From positions 475,849 through 539,848 of the forward strand of contig CAXAMN010015446.1 in assembly GCA_963970005.1 (NCBI GenBank): a DNA stretch of 64,000 nt, written 5' to 3'. The position numbers were made by a program, and so were the translations under genes. How positions within the stretch are numbered: the first letter of the stretch is position 1; the number at the start of each line of letters is the position of its first letter. Positions 34,791-45,194 of this stretch are shown here, piece by piece. Below the pieces are notes generated by a model, which saw nothing but the letters and a program-made list of their open reading frames with translations, was not told the DNA's origin and made no database searches. This stretch comes from Durusdinium trenchii (Eukaryota > Sar > Dinophyceae > Suessiales > Symbiodiniaceae).

Positions 34791-37700
34791 TTGAGTCTGC
34801 CTGATCACGACTGGAAATTGCCTCTGGTCTCAAAAACGGCCTATCTCGGTGTCATACTCAGCTATCGTGCATGGGAGAATGATACCACGAAACGTCGAAT
34901 CACCGCAGCACAGCATTGCTTCCATATCCTGAGACGTTGGCTCACAGACCCTGTCATCCCCATCAAGCTTAAGTTTAAGCTCTACCGGCAATGCGTTCTT
35001 CCAAAGCTTCGATATGGTATTTTTGAAATGGGGATAACTAAACAAGGCTTTAAACAACTGGTCAGCACCATTAATATCCATCATAGACGCATGATCCGTG
35101 AACTTGTTCACCTCACTCATGAACCTACTGTAGAATGCTTCCAGAGATTTAGACTCGATGCTCCATGGGTCACTCTGCAAAACACACATGCCCGTCTTGA
35201 AACGGCACTCCAAACACGTCGTTGCTCCTTGAGCGGATCCATGGGCAACCAGAGCGGTGACATTTGTGGTTTGACCCCAGACTATCCGCCATCGGATTTG
35301 ACCCCCCTGAAACCACTCCTGATCAGGTCATGCCGGAAGCACCACTGCAGTGTCCTGAGCGCCATCGATCCTTTCGACAGGCGGGTCCCCTTAAACGCCA
35401 CCTGAGACAACAATATCAATATGATTATCCAATCGAAGAGGTATTCAATTCCTTGTGAGATTCTGTCAATGGTACCAATACATGTGCACATTGTAGTCGT
35501 TCGTTTGCCAGCATGCGTATATTGAACATTTAAATAAACATTCATGTTCACACTTCTGTGCCACCAAGGGATCGATCATTCCAATTGCAGCTCGTGCAGA
35601 ACTCAGAATGCATCTCAGACATCAATCCTTTCAAGGATTGAGCCTAGACCAAGATCCTGCAGCCGAGCTTGCACAGCACTGTGCATTCTGCCACCAGCAA
35701 GTCACTATGGTGACCAACATGTTAAGTTGCTCCAGTTTGCAAAAACGTTCAAAGACCGTGCGCTGGGCTGCCAATCTTGGATCAGGCAAGGGAACATGTC
35801 CATTGTGCCGTATTTCGTCTCAGAAACTAGAATCTCACACATGTGGAATGTTATATCAGCTCACCATCCTGGCAGGCCACACCATGTACCCCCCGAACTT
35901 TCCTGTGATACCGGTGCTTACAGTAAACGATCATGGATTGCCGCATTTGATGGTAAAACCACTGGGGTACACCATCCTGCCCTAGAACACGATCGAAACC
36001 ACCACAGCCTTGCATTGTTGAGTCAGCTGCCACCCCTAAGATTGACCCTCAGGCCAGCAAGAATTGTTTGCACCGGTGTGACAAGTGTCATGTGAGTTTC
36101 CTCAGTGCTCAAGGTTTGATGCAATACATGACTCAAGCACACTCGACCAATATGTCCACCGACATATCCTGCTCGACACAGGTAAACACCTCCAATTCAT
36201 CGACCGCCATTAGAGGACGACCTTCCAAAGGCTCCGCGACCTGTACTCTTGCCCAGGTATTTCGCATGCCAAGCACAGGACCCATTCCTGAACCGATGAC
36301 GGTCTTTAAGTTCCACTATGCCTTATTATGGTTGGGAGAAAAGCAGTTGTTGCCCACCTGAGAACAGCTCACCAATTTGAAAGACCTGATGAACTTGAAC
36401 TCATCCCCAGCCGTGATGTCATCCCAGGACGATTGACATGCGCCCACTGCCAGGCCACATTTAGTATTGAATTTGCTCTTTGGACCCATTTCAAGAAGGC
36501 CTCCCGTCCGGTCAGATTGTATCAATTGGCCTCAGATTTGCATTTCGGTCCTGTGTCCAGTCATGCAACCATGCAAGTCTCAGATTCAAGACATGCGTCC
36601 GTTTGTCCTGACCCGGAGCCCAGAAGTCCTGAGACCTTTCGTTACGGGATGATTTCCGATTTGAGATTGATGAGTCTGACCTTGACCCGGCCTGGAGCTT
36701 GTTGACACGACGACTGCCGCATCTTCTGCATTCAGTGCCCTTTTGGCCGGGAAATACGCCTAATTTGGCATGACAATCTGGGGAATTGGATTGTGCATTG
36801 GCCCGCTCTGCCACAGGTCTGCCTGGACCTCATTTGGATTTGCAACCTGGCACAGCACCTGTGCCAACTGATGCCTGTGCCATGGGCCTGGAGCTCGGAC
36901 ATCACTGACCTGCCAGACTATATTGATCAGATGATTCCTGGACACACCAAGTAGAGCTGCTTGTGCACATTCTTTTTCACATTGAGCACACGCTGGCCCA
37001 AAACATACGCCTAGATAGAGCCTTGACATCTCAACATGTCCGAGAGCATGCACGCCGACGATCAGAACTTTGCAGATCTGATGGAAATTTGTGGGGAATA
37101 TTTTGGCAAAAGACCACGGACAGACACTATTGGACCGTTCGACCGGCCACATGGTCGGCATCACTCCAACAGATCCTCCAGCTCCTCGAACTCTACAGGA
37201 GATCTGACGATGATGCTGGCACGCCTGTGTTTACGGCAAGAGGGTATGCTCAATGCCATGTCCATGGACAGGTCGTGCATAGTGTTCCTGCAATGTGGGA
37301 AAGGCAATGTGATGCCCTTGATGTTACAAACTTCCAAGGATTGGCACCACCATCGTCAGAACGAAGGAGTCATCCAGCCATTGAGATAAATTTTGTTTCG
37401 CACCCTCATCGAAGAGCTTTCGAAGCGGGCACACATGCTGAAGCTCGATGCACCAGACGACATCTTGACGATAGGATTGAGAATACGCCAAATTCTGACC
37501 ACGTCCAATCACTGGATTTTTCTTGGTTGGGATCACAATACAAAGTGTCTCAAACCTACGAAACAAGGTCCATTGAGTTCCACTCAATTGGACGAGATGT
37601 TGAAGCGCATTCTACAGTTGACCTTGAAGCCAGAGATGATCCAAAAGTTTGCAGCCATGAAGCCGCTACCCAAGGACTCGATACCCGATGACCACCAGGT

Positions 37701-37863
37701 TTCAATCCCTTGGAGACTCGATCTTTCGATGCGAGGTCCGGAACGCACGGAACTATATCAGCAGCTCACCCAACTGAGCGGCAATGGGTTAACACAATTG
37801 ATTGCCATGCGGTATCGACCGACCGGTCTTCAACGGAGCCCACAGGCCGTTGCGATAGCATAA
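34791..37863 (+). pseudogene. LINE C-terminal region: thumb, zinc fingers, terminal domain
   Basis: 34791-35405: KTAYLGVILSYRAWENDTT and YRQCVLPKLRYGIFEMGI, the RT thumb. Cys/His finger-like pieces follow near 35330-35440 (CPERHRSFRQAGPLKRHLRQ), 35478-35540 (CAHCSRSFASMRIL), 36068-36150 (CDKCHVSFLSAQGLMQ) and 36440-36500 (CAHCQATFSIEFALW). 36963-37863 holds a terminal domain with FLQCGKGNVMPLMLQTSKDW, RTLIEELSKRAHML and VSIPWRLDLSMRGPER. From memory, similar tails end dinoflagellate LINEs. The region is split over several frames. Confidence 0.55.
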
Positions 37864-37990
37864 AGATTGAAGAAATGATCAACCACCTTCGGGTCAGATC
37901 TGGTTCAATCCAAGCAACATGTGTTATATCCTTAACGTCCTTCGAACGCAATTTTAGGTTAACAAATTGCTAACCTATAGGGGGGGGAGA

Positions 37991-39660
37991 GCAGCCACTA
38001 AATCTTTTCGATCAAATTGCACGTAGAATATGCTCAATCCTTGGATTCGCCAACACGGCGGTACGTAACGAGATGCAGCCGAATTTGCTAGATGATTTAG
38101 GATACAATTTTTAATCAAATTTCAATTGGATGGCAAAAAACCCTTTTGCATTCTATAAAAAATCAAGGCTCTATAATTTGCACCGCTTCTACTGTCATAA
38201 AGGGAGCCGCCAAAAACCACCTTGCAAGAATTAGTAAATAAATGGCATATTTATAATCCCTTTATTTATGCCTTTCTAAAGCCCAACAATTTAATTTATA
38301 TCCAAATTAACCGTTTCCCAAGCCTTAATTACGATATCCAAAAAATATCGGTCATATAATTCAATTTTTATGTATTGATTAGTATTCTTCATTTAGGCCC
38401 TATGCCGTAAAACGATCATTATGTCTCGATTTTATATTCCTCCTTAAATTTATTAATGGCTAATAATAAAATTAAATCCCGCCAAATTTGCATTAACGAA
38501 AACATTACTCAAGCGAACTAAATACTATCGCTTACACCAACCACCTACCTTCAGACCAAACATTAAAAACAATCCATCCGATACGATAAATTACTACAAC
38601 TCAAAACGAACAACATCACTTCTACCAATCTTAAAATACAAAAAATAAAAATATATCAAAAAATAAATATATATATATATATAACATTCTTTCATAATAT
38701 ATTCGTTTTATTCAATATATTTTATATTCCTTCCAAATAGAAATTAATATAATAAATAATAATATTATATATATATTAATTAAATCATAAAATCAAATCT
38801 ACACCAAACAAGATATATTAAAACAATAAACCATTAAAAACAAATATAATCCATACGATAATATAAATAAATATTTATTAAAAAACTAAATAATCGATTT
38901 ATATAATCATAATTAGATATCATTGTATAGGGATTGTCCAACAAAGCTCTTCTTTTTGAGCTTGTATCGCCGGCGTTTCGCGGTCCTTTCGCATTTGCAG
39001 AAAAACCACAAGTATTCCTTTCGCGCATTATAACAAGTTTGTTCCATTGCATTAAATTTAAAGTGTTCAAGATATCTAAACAAATTTTTCAAAGCCATGG
39101 ATAAGCAAATGCCCTTCCAAGCAATACGCCCTTTCGCGAGCGCACCGCCGATCTTTCGCGAAAATCCGTGTTTCTGTTCGAAATAATGTCTAGATTAATA
39201 CATGTCTTTCGCCATTCTATCGCCGGCCTTTCGCGGCCTACAATTTCCCTTTCGCGACATGTACGTTTTATAATTTCATCTAAATTCCTTCACTAATAAT
39301 AACGGACGGCCCTCATATTTTAAATATATCCACGGAAATTATATAACATTAATATCCTATCATTTTTATTCTTAAAATCAATCCCCTAAATAACCTAACC
39401 AACCTCATTCCACAAAATCCAACATAACGTACCCATTCGGAACCAATATATTACATATTTAATTCTATCTAATATCCTATCTCAAAGGCTTTTTAAAATT
39501 ATCTTTATTCTAAAGCGGTAAAATCAACCCCAAAATTTCAAATTTACGTAAACAACAAAAATATTTATTTTAAAACTATATATCCAATCCAATCATCAAA
39601 TTATTCAATTTGCTCATTCATATTTTCAAAATCAAAAAGCATTCTAGATAATTAATGACT
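37991..39660. other. AT-rich region downstream of the LINE
   Basis: AT-biased, no plausible gene. Contains ATAT microsatellite tracts (about 38660-38685, 38760-38785) and the CTTTCGCG cluster listed separately. Resembles 26.2-31.9 kb, suggesting the LINE is inserted in one AT-rich domain. Confidence 0.5.
38966..39263 (+). repeat. Cluster of CTTTCGCG / GCCGGCGTTTCGCGG motifs
   Basis: About eight to nine occurrences of (C)TTTCGC(G) in roughly 300 bp, several as CGCCGGC-TTTCGCGG and one as the palindrome TTTCGCGAAA. They stand out sharply from the AT-rich background. Could be a degenerate tandem repeat or protein-binding cluster; no gene nearby. Confidence 0.6.
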
Positions 39661-40622
39661 TAATTGGTTTTTAAGCGGTCAATGTAACCATCGCAGTTGC
39701 CGCAGCAAGTACCTGCCAGCCAGCAACGGACTTGCAATAGAAATGACGACTGTGTTGAATTGGGCGCACTCCCAGAACTGGACCTTGCAATCACGGAATG
39801 GAAGTAAGCTAAATGAGTCAAGGATTGTAGCCACGGCAGCCAAGACATCGGCCATAGCCCAATAGGCTATAAAGCAGAACCGCGCAAAAAGGCCCAAGCA
39901 AGCGGCCCACGTAGGCCTCCGAAACAATTGGTTTGCTCGCCGCATGAAAAACGGAAAATAATCTTATTTCGCATCTCGTGTTCAAGCCCATGCAAACACA
40001 TCAATCTTTGCTTGACAAGGACTCAGCGTCTTGGGCAGCAAAACATGCTTCTTGGCAGGCAGCATGCCGCTTGCCCTAGAAAGCTCTGAAACAGCTTGCT
40101 TACAAAAGCTGCTTCGCAGCGGCAAAATGAGAGAAGTATGCTGGGCGGTTCCCATTTTCTTCTAAGGGTGTTTAATAATTTCGGCCTATATAGGGCCTCT
40201 TGTTTTTTCTGCTTTTATATTCTTTGCGCTTCTTGTGGTGGTAGCATGGGAATCGAAACGGACAACTGACTTTGGCCTGATGTTTTCCACTTGCCACTTG
40301 CCTTGCCCTGTTTGTTGTGCTAGTACAAGAGCTGAGCGCAAGAAACTGGTGAGGTAGACAACATGTCACAACATACTTTGTCACGCATCAAAGTGAAACA
40401 TATTGCTCCAAAGGTTACGTGTGTGTATGTGTGCGTGCGTGCGTGCGCGCCCTCGCAGGGGAATATATAAAGTGTCTTGACACAATACCGTTCAGAAGAA
40501 AGGACGTATCCAAACGGCTACTTGGCTGAGGGTCAAAGAAAATATGCACATGGTCTATTCTGCAACATTTTTTGTGTAAGGCTGTGAATTATGTTGAGAT
40601 GCAACGAGTGACTCGCAACTAC

Positions 40623-40814
40623 CTTGAACTTTTGATCACCATCACCAACATCACGTACATAATATTTACCGCAAGGCACGACAAAGTCAATGTGGATGAC
40701 AGCACCCCAATAGATGCTACAAGAGATTGCCTTTGGTGAGTTGAATTTGAAAAGCTGCAGTTCGCAAGGCCAATTGTAGTCGAGTGGCCTATCTATCTTA
40801 ATGCAAAACTCTTG
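40623..40814 (-). CDS. Isolated exon, unidentified
   Basis: After a CTGCAG acceptor-like site, a 64-codon stretch encodes FCIKIDRPLDYNWPCELQLF, SIYWGAVIHIDFVVPCGKYY and VRDVGDGDQKFK, ending at AAG|GTAGTT, a good GT donor in phase 0. Composition is protein-like. No neighbouring exon could be joined confidently and no family is recognised. Confidence 0.4.
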
Positions 40815-42007
40815 CTGCAGGGCCATACTGTGTAGTCAGAGTTGGACATACAAGCAATTAAAGCACTTGATTTGTACTCTCAGCTTGGCTGGCTCTGTCA
40901 GTAGAAAGGAAGAATAACTTTCCTTGTACTTTCTTGTGGTGCCAACGCAGCTTACTGGCTTTGTTTCTAGCAAGCACTGTTGCGCTGCAACACTCGCAAA
41001 TGCACTTATATCAGAAATGCGCTCAAAGGGGGGTTACCCTTATCCTTGCTTCGCTACCAGCTACCATGCGAACTGTTCTCTTGATCAAAAGGGTCGAGTC
41101 AACTACACAGAGTGAAATGCTAATGATGTCATGTATATACTGAACATGCTACACATATAAGTTAATCGGCTGTGATTATGCAGCGTTCATGAAACAAAGG
41201 AAGAGGATCTGGAACTTGACACCAGTTTGATATGGTTTGAATATATGTGATTTGATTTGATTTCAATTAGCTTGAGAAAGCAATGGAATCCAATGGATGC
41301 ATATGTTCGCACTCTTTGACAAGCTTGCAGAAGAAAAGGCTCTGAAGAGTGCGTGCCGATACTTCCTTACATCCCAGTCGAAAATGGGAACCACAATGGG
41401 GTGGATAAATCATCGTTCAAAAAAACTGATGCACTATGCCCAATATGCCCGTGATGCACTCGCTGTGCACCTTTGTATTGGGAGTGTTGCATCGAATTAG
41501 CATTCTGCAATCTTCAAGACAACGCTGCTTTGACAATCACGGGACAATATCGCTTTGTACATCTTCCAGAATGTGGTCGATGTGCTCGTCTGTCTTTCCA
41601 CAAACCAGCAGCATTGAAGTGCCAACTTGCAGTAGCCCTGAAACCGCTCCAACAAGGATAGTGCAATCGGAAGCACACAGCGCCTGGGGGGAGAAGGCTC
41701 TCATTGAGAGACTCCGAGGACAAGCAGCAAACGCTGCAGAAATGAAACAGACACACACACTCATGGATATGCGTACTGACTTGATAGCAGTGCCACACGC
41801 CGGCCTAGGGTTCCATTTCCTAAGAGTATCGGTAGGGAACCAGCGAATCCTGGGGGTCTTCAAACGGAGAAATGGCCCAAAGAAGAAGAAAACGAACGAC
41901 GAACGAACAGGCTGACGACGTTCCGCTCGCATCTGCAGTTCAAAGAAAACCTCAAAACTTCGAGGTTCTTGGCTTAGCCTCATGCCATTCAGAACGGAAG
42001 GAAAATG

Positions 42008-42100
42008 GCAGGTACGTCGGAGTGGCCAACTCCGATATCACCAGATCAAATGGGTGTCTTCGTTGGTAGCGATCCCAAGTGATCTGCCGCTACCCCCTGC
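42008..42100 (+). ncRNA. Candidate structured RNA, version B, copy 1
   Basis: GCAGG (42008-42012) pairs with CCTGC (42096-42100). Hairpin GTCGGAG / CTCCGAT with loop TGGCCAA. Stem A CAGATCAAATGGG (42042-42054) pairs with CCCAAGTGATCTG (42074-42086), 11 pairs and two mismatches. CTTCGTT at 42058-42064. Stem B GGTAGCG (42065-42071) pairs perfectly with CGCTACC (42088-42094). Almost all stem bases differ from version A, yet pairing is kept. Confidence 0.6.
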
Positions 42101-42362
42101 AGTGAAACAAAATCCAAAAGGATCCCTATGATTCCAAGGGTTCCACACACACGCCTCCCCGAAGGGAGGCATGTTTTAAGCCCCGCGCCAAAAGGTGCGG
42201 ATAAAGTAGTAGCAAGGCCAGGAACCTCTAGTAGCGTCAAGGTAGCGACCTAGCACCTAGTAGGAAGGCCAGGAGCCCCTAGTAGCAACCCAAGCTAAGG
42301 TCCCGACAGGAGGGAGGGGTAGGGAGAGACGAGAAAAAGGAAAGAGGAGGAAGGAAGGTGAA

Positions 42363-42577
42363 GGTGTTCCCAGCTACGACGCAAGCGTCCAAGGACACAC
42401 CAAAAGAAGAGCGGAGAAGGGTTCCCAGCTATGACAAAAGCATCCAGGGACACCCAAGGAGGAAGGAAGGTGGAGAGGAAAGAGAGAAAGAAAGAAAGAG
42501 AGAGGGAGAGAAAGGGAGAGGAGAAAGAAGGAAAAGGCGGGTGTTCCCAGCTACGAACAATCGTCCAGGGACACACC
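42363..42577 (+). repeat. Hairpin repeat GTGTTCCCAGCTAYG...CRTCCAGGGACAC
   Basis: Three copies (42363-42401, 42420-42454, 42540-42577) in unit 1 and two in unit 2 (43516-43553, 43636-43674). The outer arms GTGTTCCC/GGGACACAC pair. The inner stem is GACGC-AA-GCGTC, ATG-N7-CAT or ACGA-ACAA-TCGT, so the inner stem varies on both sides together. Separated by GA-rich simple sequence. Confidence 0.65.
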
Positions 42578-42904
42578 AAAGAAAGAAAGGGGTGATCCTG
42601 AGTCTTCCATTCAGGAAAAACCCCAAAAAGCAAGGAAAGAAAGAGGAGGGAAGGGGAAGCAGGGGGACTAAGCTCGCAACAGGTTCCAATGAACCTTGAA
42701 CAGACTTCGGTCGCTGCGACCACGTACGGCTTGCCCGAGGGCTGCCACCTCTGACCGCTACGGTCACGTACAGGCATAAGCCAGCTTGGTATTCCAAAGA
42801 TGGGACACCTACCTCTCCAAATCAAGGGAGAGAAAGACGTACACCCGTTCGACGGGTCCACGGGAGGCACTCTGCGGGCTCATCCCGGGTTGGCGCGAAG
42901 CCAA

Positions 42905-43704
42905 ACACACTCATGGATATGCGTACTGACTTGATAGCGGTGCCACACGCCGGCCTAGGGTTCCATTTCCTAAGACTATCGGTAGGGAACCAGCGAATCC
43001 TGGGGGTCTTCAAACGGAGAAATGGCCCAAAGAAGAAGAAAACGAACGACGAACGAACAGGCTGACGACGTTCCGCTCGCATCTGCAGTTCAAAGAAAAC
43101 ATCAAAACTTTGAGGTTCTTGGCTTAGCCTCATGCCATTCAGAACGGAAGGAAAATGGCAGGTACGTCGGAGTGGCCAACTCCGATATCACCAGATCAAA
43201 TGGGTGTCTTCGTTGGTAGCGGTCCCAAGTGATCTGCCGCTACCCCCTGCAGTGAAACAAAATCCAAAAGGATTATTATGATTCCAAGGGTTACACACAC
43301 ATGCCTCCCCGAAGGGAGGCATGTTTTAAGCTCCGCGCCAAAAGGTGCGGATAAAGTAGTAGCAAGGCCAGGAACCTCTAGTAGCGTCAAGGTAGCGACC
43401 TAGCACCTAGTAGGAAGGCCAGGAGCCCCTAGTAGCAACCCAAGCTAAGGTCCCGACAGGAGGGAGGGGTAGGGAGAGACGAGGAGGAGGACACACCAAA
43501 AGAAGAGCGGAGAAGGGTTCCCAGCTATGACAAAAGCATCCAGGGACACCCAAGGAGGAAGGAAGGTGGAGAGGAAAGAGAGAAAGAAAGAAAGAGAGAG
43601 GGAGAGAAAGGGAGAGGAGAAAAAAGGAAAAGGCAGGTGTTCCCAGCTACGAACAATCGTCCAGGGACACACCAAAGAAAGAAAGGGGTGATCCTGAGTC
43701 TTCC
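42905..43704 (+). repeat. Structured repeat, unit 2 (internally deleted)
   Basis: Near-identical to unit 1 through the GA-rich tract, with a handful of substitutions. It lacks one of the three GA-tract hairpins and joins directly to unit 3 at CTTCCAT|GGCCCAAAG. The 5' motif lies at 42919 and the interleaved-stem element at 43158-43250. Confidence 0.8.
43158..43250 (+). ncRNA. Candidate structured RNA, version B, copy 2
   Basis: Same as copy 1 except A to G in the unpaired position after stem B 5' strand (GGTAGCG-G-TCCC). The change does not affect any proposed pair. Confidence 0.6.
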
Positions 43705-43980
43705 ATGGCCCAAAGAAGAAGAAAACGAACGACGAACGAACAGGCTGACGACGTTCCGCTCGCATCTGCAGTTCAAAGAAAACCTCAAAACTTCGAGGTT
43801 CTTGGCTTAGCCTCACGCCATTCAGAACGGAAGGAAAATGGCAGGTACGTCGGAGTGGCCAACTCCGATATCACCAGATCAAATGGGTGTCTTCGTTGGT
43901 AGCGGTCCCAAGTGATCTGCCGCTACCCCCTGCAGTGAAACAAAATCCAAAAGGATCCCTATGATTCCAAGGGTTACACA
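43705..43980 (+). repeat. Structured repeat, unit 3 (5' truncated)
   Basis: Starts mid-filler at GGCCCAAAGAAGAAG and runs through the interleaved-stem element (43841-43933) and the CCCT/AGGG hairpin to a CA remnant at about 43978. From there a different filler of about 242 nt leads to a fourth, divergent element at 44221. Confidence 0.75.
43841..43933 (+). ncRNA. Candidate structured RNA, version B, copy 3
   Basis: Identical to copy 2 in the paired segments; follows the filler ending GAAAATG and is followed by the same downstream hairpins. Confidence 0.6.
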
Positions 43981-44220
43981 CTTCGAACTTGGGTTTTCAG
44001 TTAGACTCAATTGCCACGATGGGAAGGATGGCGATGGAACGGAAAGGTGCAGGAGTCAGCAAAACAGTATTGTTGAACAATGTTTCCGAAAGCGCTCAAA
44101 AGAAAGTGACAGTCAGCAGCTGCAATGCGGACGGAAAATGGTTTGCGGGGAGTATCATGAACTACCATGGAAACAAAAAAGGAAGATTGGAGTAACGGCT
44201 TGTGAATACCACAAAACATA

Positions 44221-44312
44221 GCAGGTACGTCGGAGTGATCAGCTCCGATGTCCCCCCAGCTCATGAGCAGCTTCGTTGGCAGTAGACTCATGAGTGGGCT
44301 ACTGCCCCCTGC
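44221..44312 (+). ncRNA. Candidate structured RNA, version C
   Basis: GCAGG (44221-44225) with CCTGC (44308-44312). Hairpin GTCGGAG / CTCCGAT, loop TGATCAG. Stem A CCCAGCTCATGAG (44255-44267) pairs with CTCATGAGTGGG (44287-44298), one bulged A and one G-U. CTTCGTT at 44271-44277. Stem B GGCAGTAG (44278-44285) pairs perfectly with CTACTGCC (44299-44306). It is followed by ACCCT-N7-AGGGT and CACACA, the counterpart of the downstream hairpin. It lies about 100 bp beyond the 3' end of the PLE coding remnant, in opposite orientation. Confidence 0.6.
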
Positions 44313-44399
44313 CTGTGAGACTCTTGTCATGGAGAAAAAGGTAGTGAAGGTGGGGAAACCCTTAGAACCAGGGTGTGACTCACACAAGATGCCGTGATC

Positions 44400-45194
44400 G
44401 GCGCACAGACTGAGCGGTGGAGAGACGGAACTCTTTTTTCTCAAAAACCGCCTGCGCGCATGCAGGTCATGCCCTTTTTGGGCATATAGGTTGACCAGGG
44501 CTTCAGCCGCAGCGGTGGCGTCGTTGGGTGGAAACGTGTAGGTATAGATGGAGTGAAGTCTCGAGGCTAAGCCGGACAGAGCCAAGCGCTGGCTACCGGC
44601 GCTGGTGTGGTCCCGGATTTTCCAGGGTTGGGTGGGTTGAATGTAGGTGATGGTGCGTTGCTGGAGGTCGATGTTGAACCCTAAGAGGTGAAAGTCTTCC
44701 ACCGTTTCCAATTCGACAGGATCGCCGAAAAAGTTGTTGTGGATGAGGGTCTGGATGGCGGGATGTGAAAGGAATTATTCATTGTGGACAATGAAGCGGT
44801 TGTCCACGTAGCGATAGTACGTGAAGTGGAGAGCCGTGTGTTGAAGGAGGTTGTTGCGAAGCTGATGCCAGGAGTGTTCAATGAGGGTGATGGCAACGTT
44901 GCAAAGGGCTGGGGAGAGCTGGGAGCCAATCCCAGCTCCCCGAATTTGCTTGTAGGTGTTGTTGCATGCCCGGAAAATGCAAGTGTTAAGTGCATATGCC
45001 ACAATGGTTGTAATGTCTGCCGTGTGGATGGTGCGCTGTGTAGGGTGGCGACGGTGGTGCCTGCCGATGTGGGAATGGTGAAAAGGGTTGCCGGTAGCTT
45101 TGGTGTCAACAGTAAGAGTGTGGGTGTGGTTCTGGCGTTGCCATTGCTGGACAAGGGAGTGGACTGCATCAATGAGGCGACGCTGTGCCCCTAA
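44400..45194 (-). pseudogene. Penelope-like element RT, C-terminal half
   Basis: Minus strand: GAQRRLIDAVHSLVQQW, IRGAGIGSQLSPALCNVAIT (RT motif 4), YYRYVDNRFIVHNE (catalytic YVD-type box), then a TAA and a frame change at about 44775. The thumb follows: VEDFHLLGFNIDLQQRTITY, QPWKIRDHTSAGSQRLALSG, SRLHSIYTYTFPP and EALVNLYAQKGHD. RGxGxGSxxSP...YVDNR and SAGS are hallmarks of Penelope-like RTs. The N-terminal boundary at 45194 coincides exactly with the 24-bp terminal sequence of the 14-kb block. The frame stays open past 44400 toward 44007, but with no recognisable domain. Confidence 0.75.

Larger units (their letters stand above)
31913..37990 (+). mobile_element. LINE (non-LTR retrotransposon), nearly full length, disabled
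   Basis: The 5' end at 31913 is fixed by the matching antisense fragment (29054). Order: N-terminal Arg/Lys domain, AP-type endonuclease, RT with YADD, long C-terminal region with Cys/His fingers, then a final domain, ending near 37990 where AT-rich sequence resumes. The endonuclease nicks target DNA and the RT copies the RNA at the nick. Stops and frameshifts occur throughout (first stop TAA at 32533-32535). No obvious poly-A tail; the 3' end is followed by a GGGGGGGG run. Confidence 0.75.
41755..42904 (+). repeat. 1150-bp structured repeat, unit 1
   Basis: Order: CA run; ATGCGTACTGAC motif at 41769; about 239 nt of filler; interleaved-stem element 42008-42100; hairpin ATCC-AAAA-GGAT; hairpin CCCT-N9-AGGG; CA run; hairpin GCCTCCC-CGAA-GGGAGGC (42153-42170) followed by ATGTTTT; hairpin CCGCGCC-AAAA-GGTGCGG; AGTAGCAAGGCCAGGA repeats; GA-rich tract with three hairpin repeats; Arg-codon-like CGCTACGGTCACGTAC sequence. 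Unit 2 begins 1150 bp later with almost identical sequence. Filler ORFs are short and not convincing. Confidence 0.8.

Noticed and set aside
42008..43933. Integron-like attC sites in the cassette array
   Set aside because: The GTTGG sequence and palindromes are suggestive, but the paired GTTRRRY/RYYYAAC core boxes are not present and no integrase is nearby.
44221..44312. Hammerhead or HDV-type ribozyme in the interleaved-stem element
   Set aside because: The hammerhead core (CUGANGA...GAAA) is absent on both strands; CUGAUCA in the hairpin loop breaks the essential G. HDV topology needs an extra hairpin between the pseudoknotted strands, which is missing.
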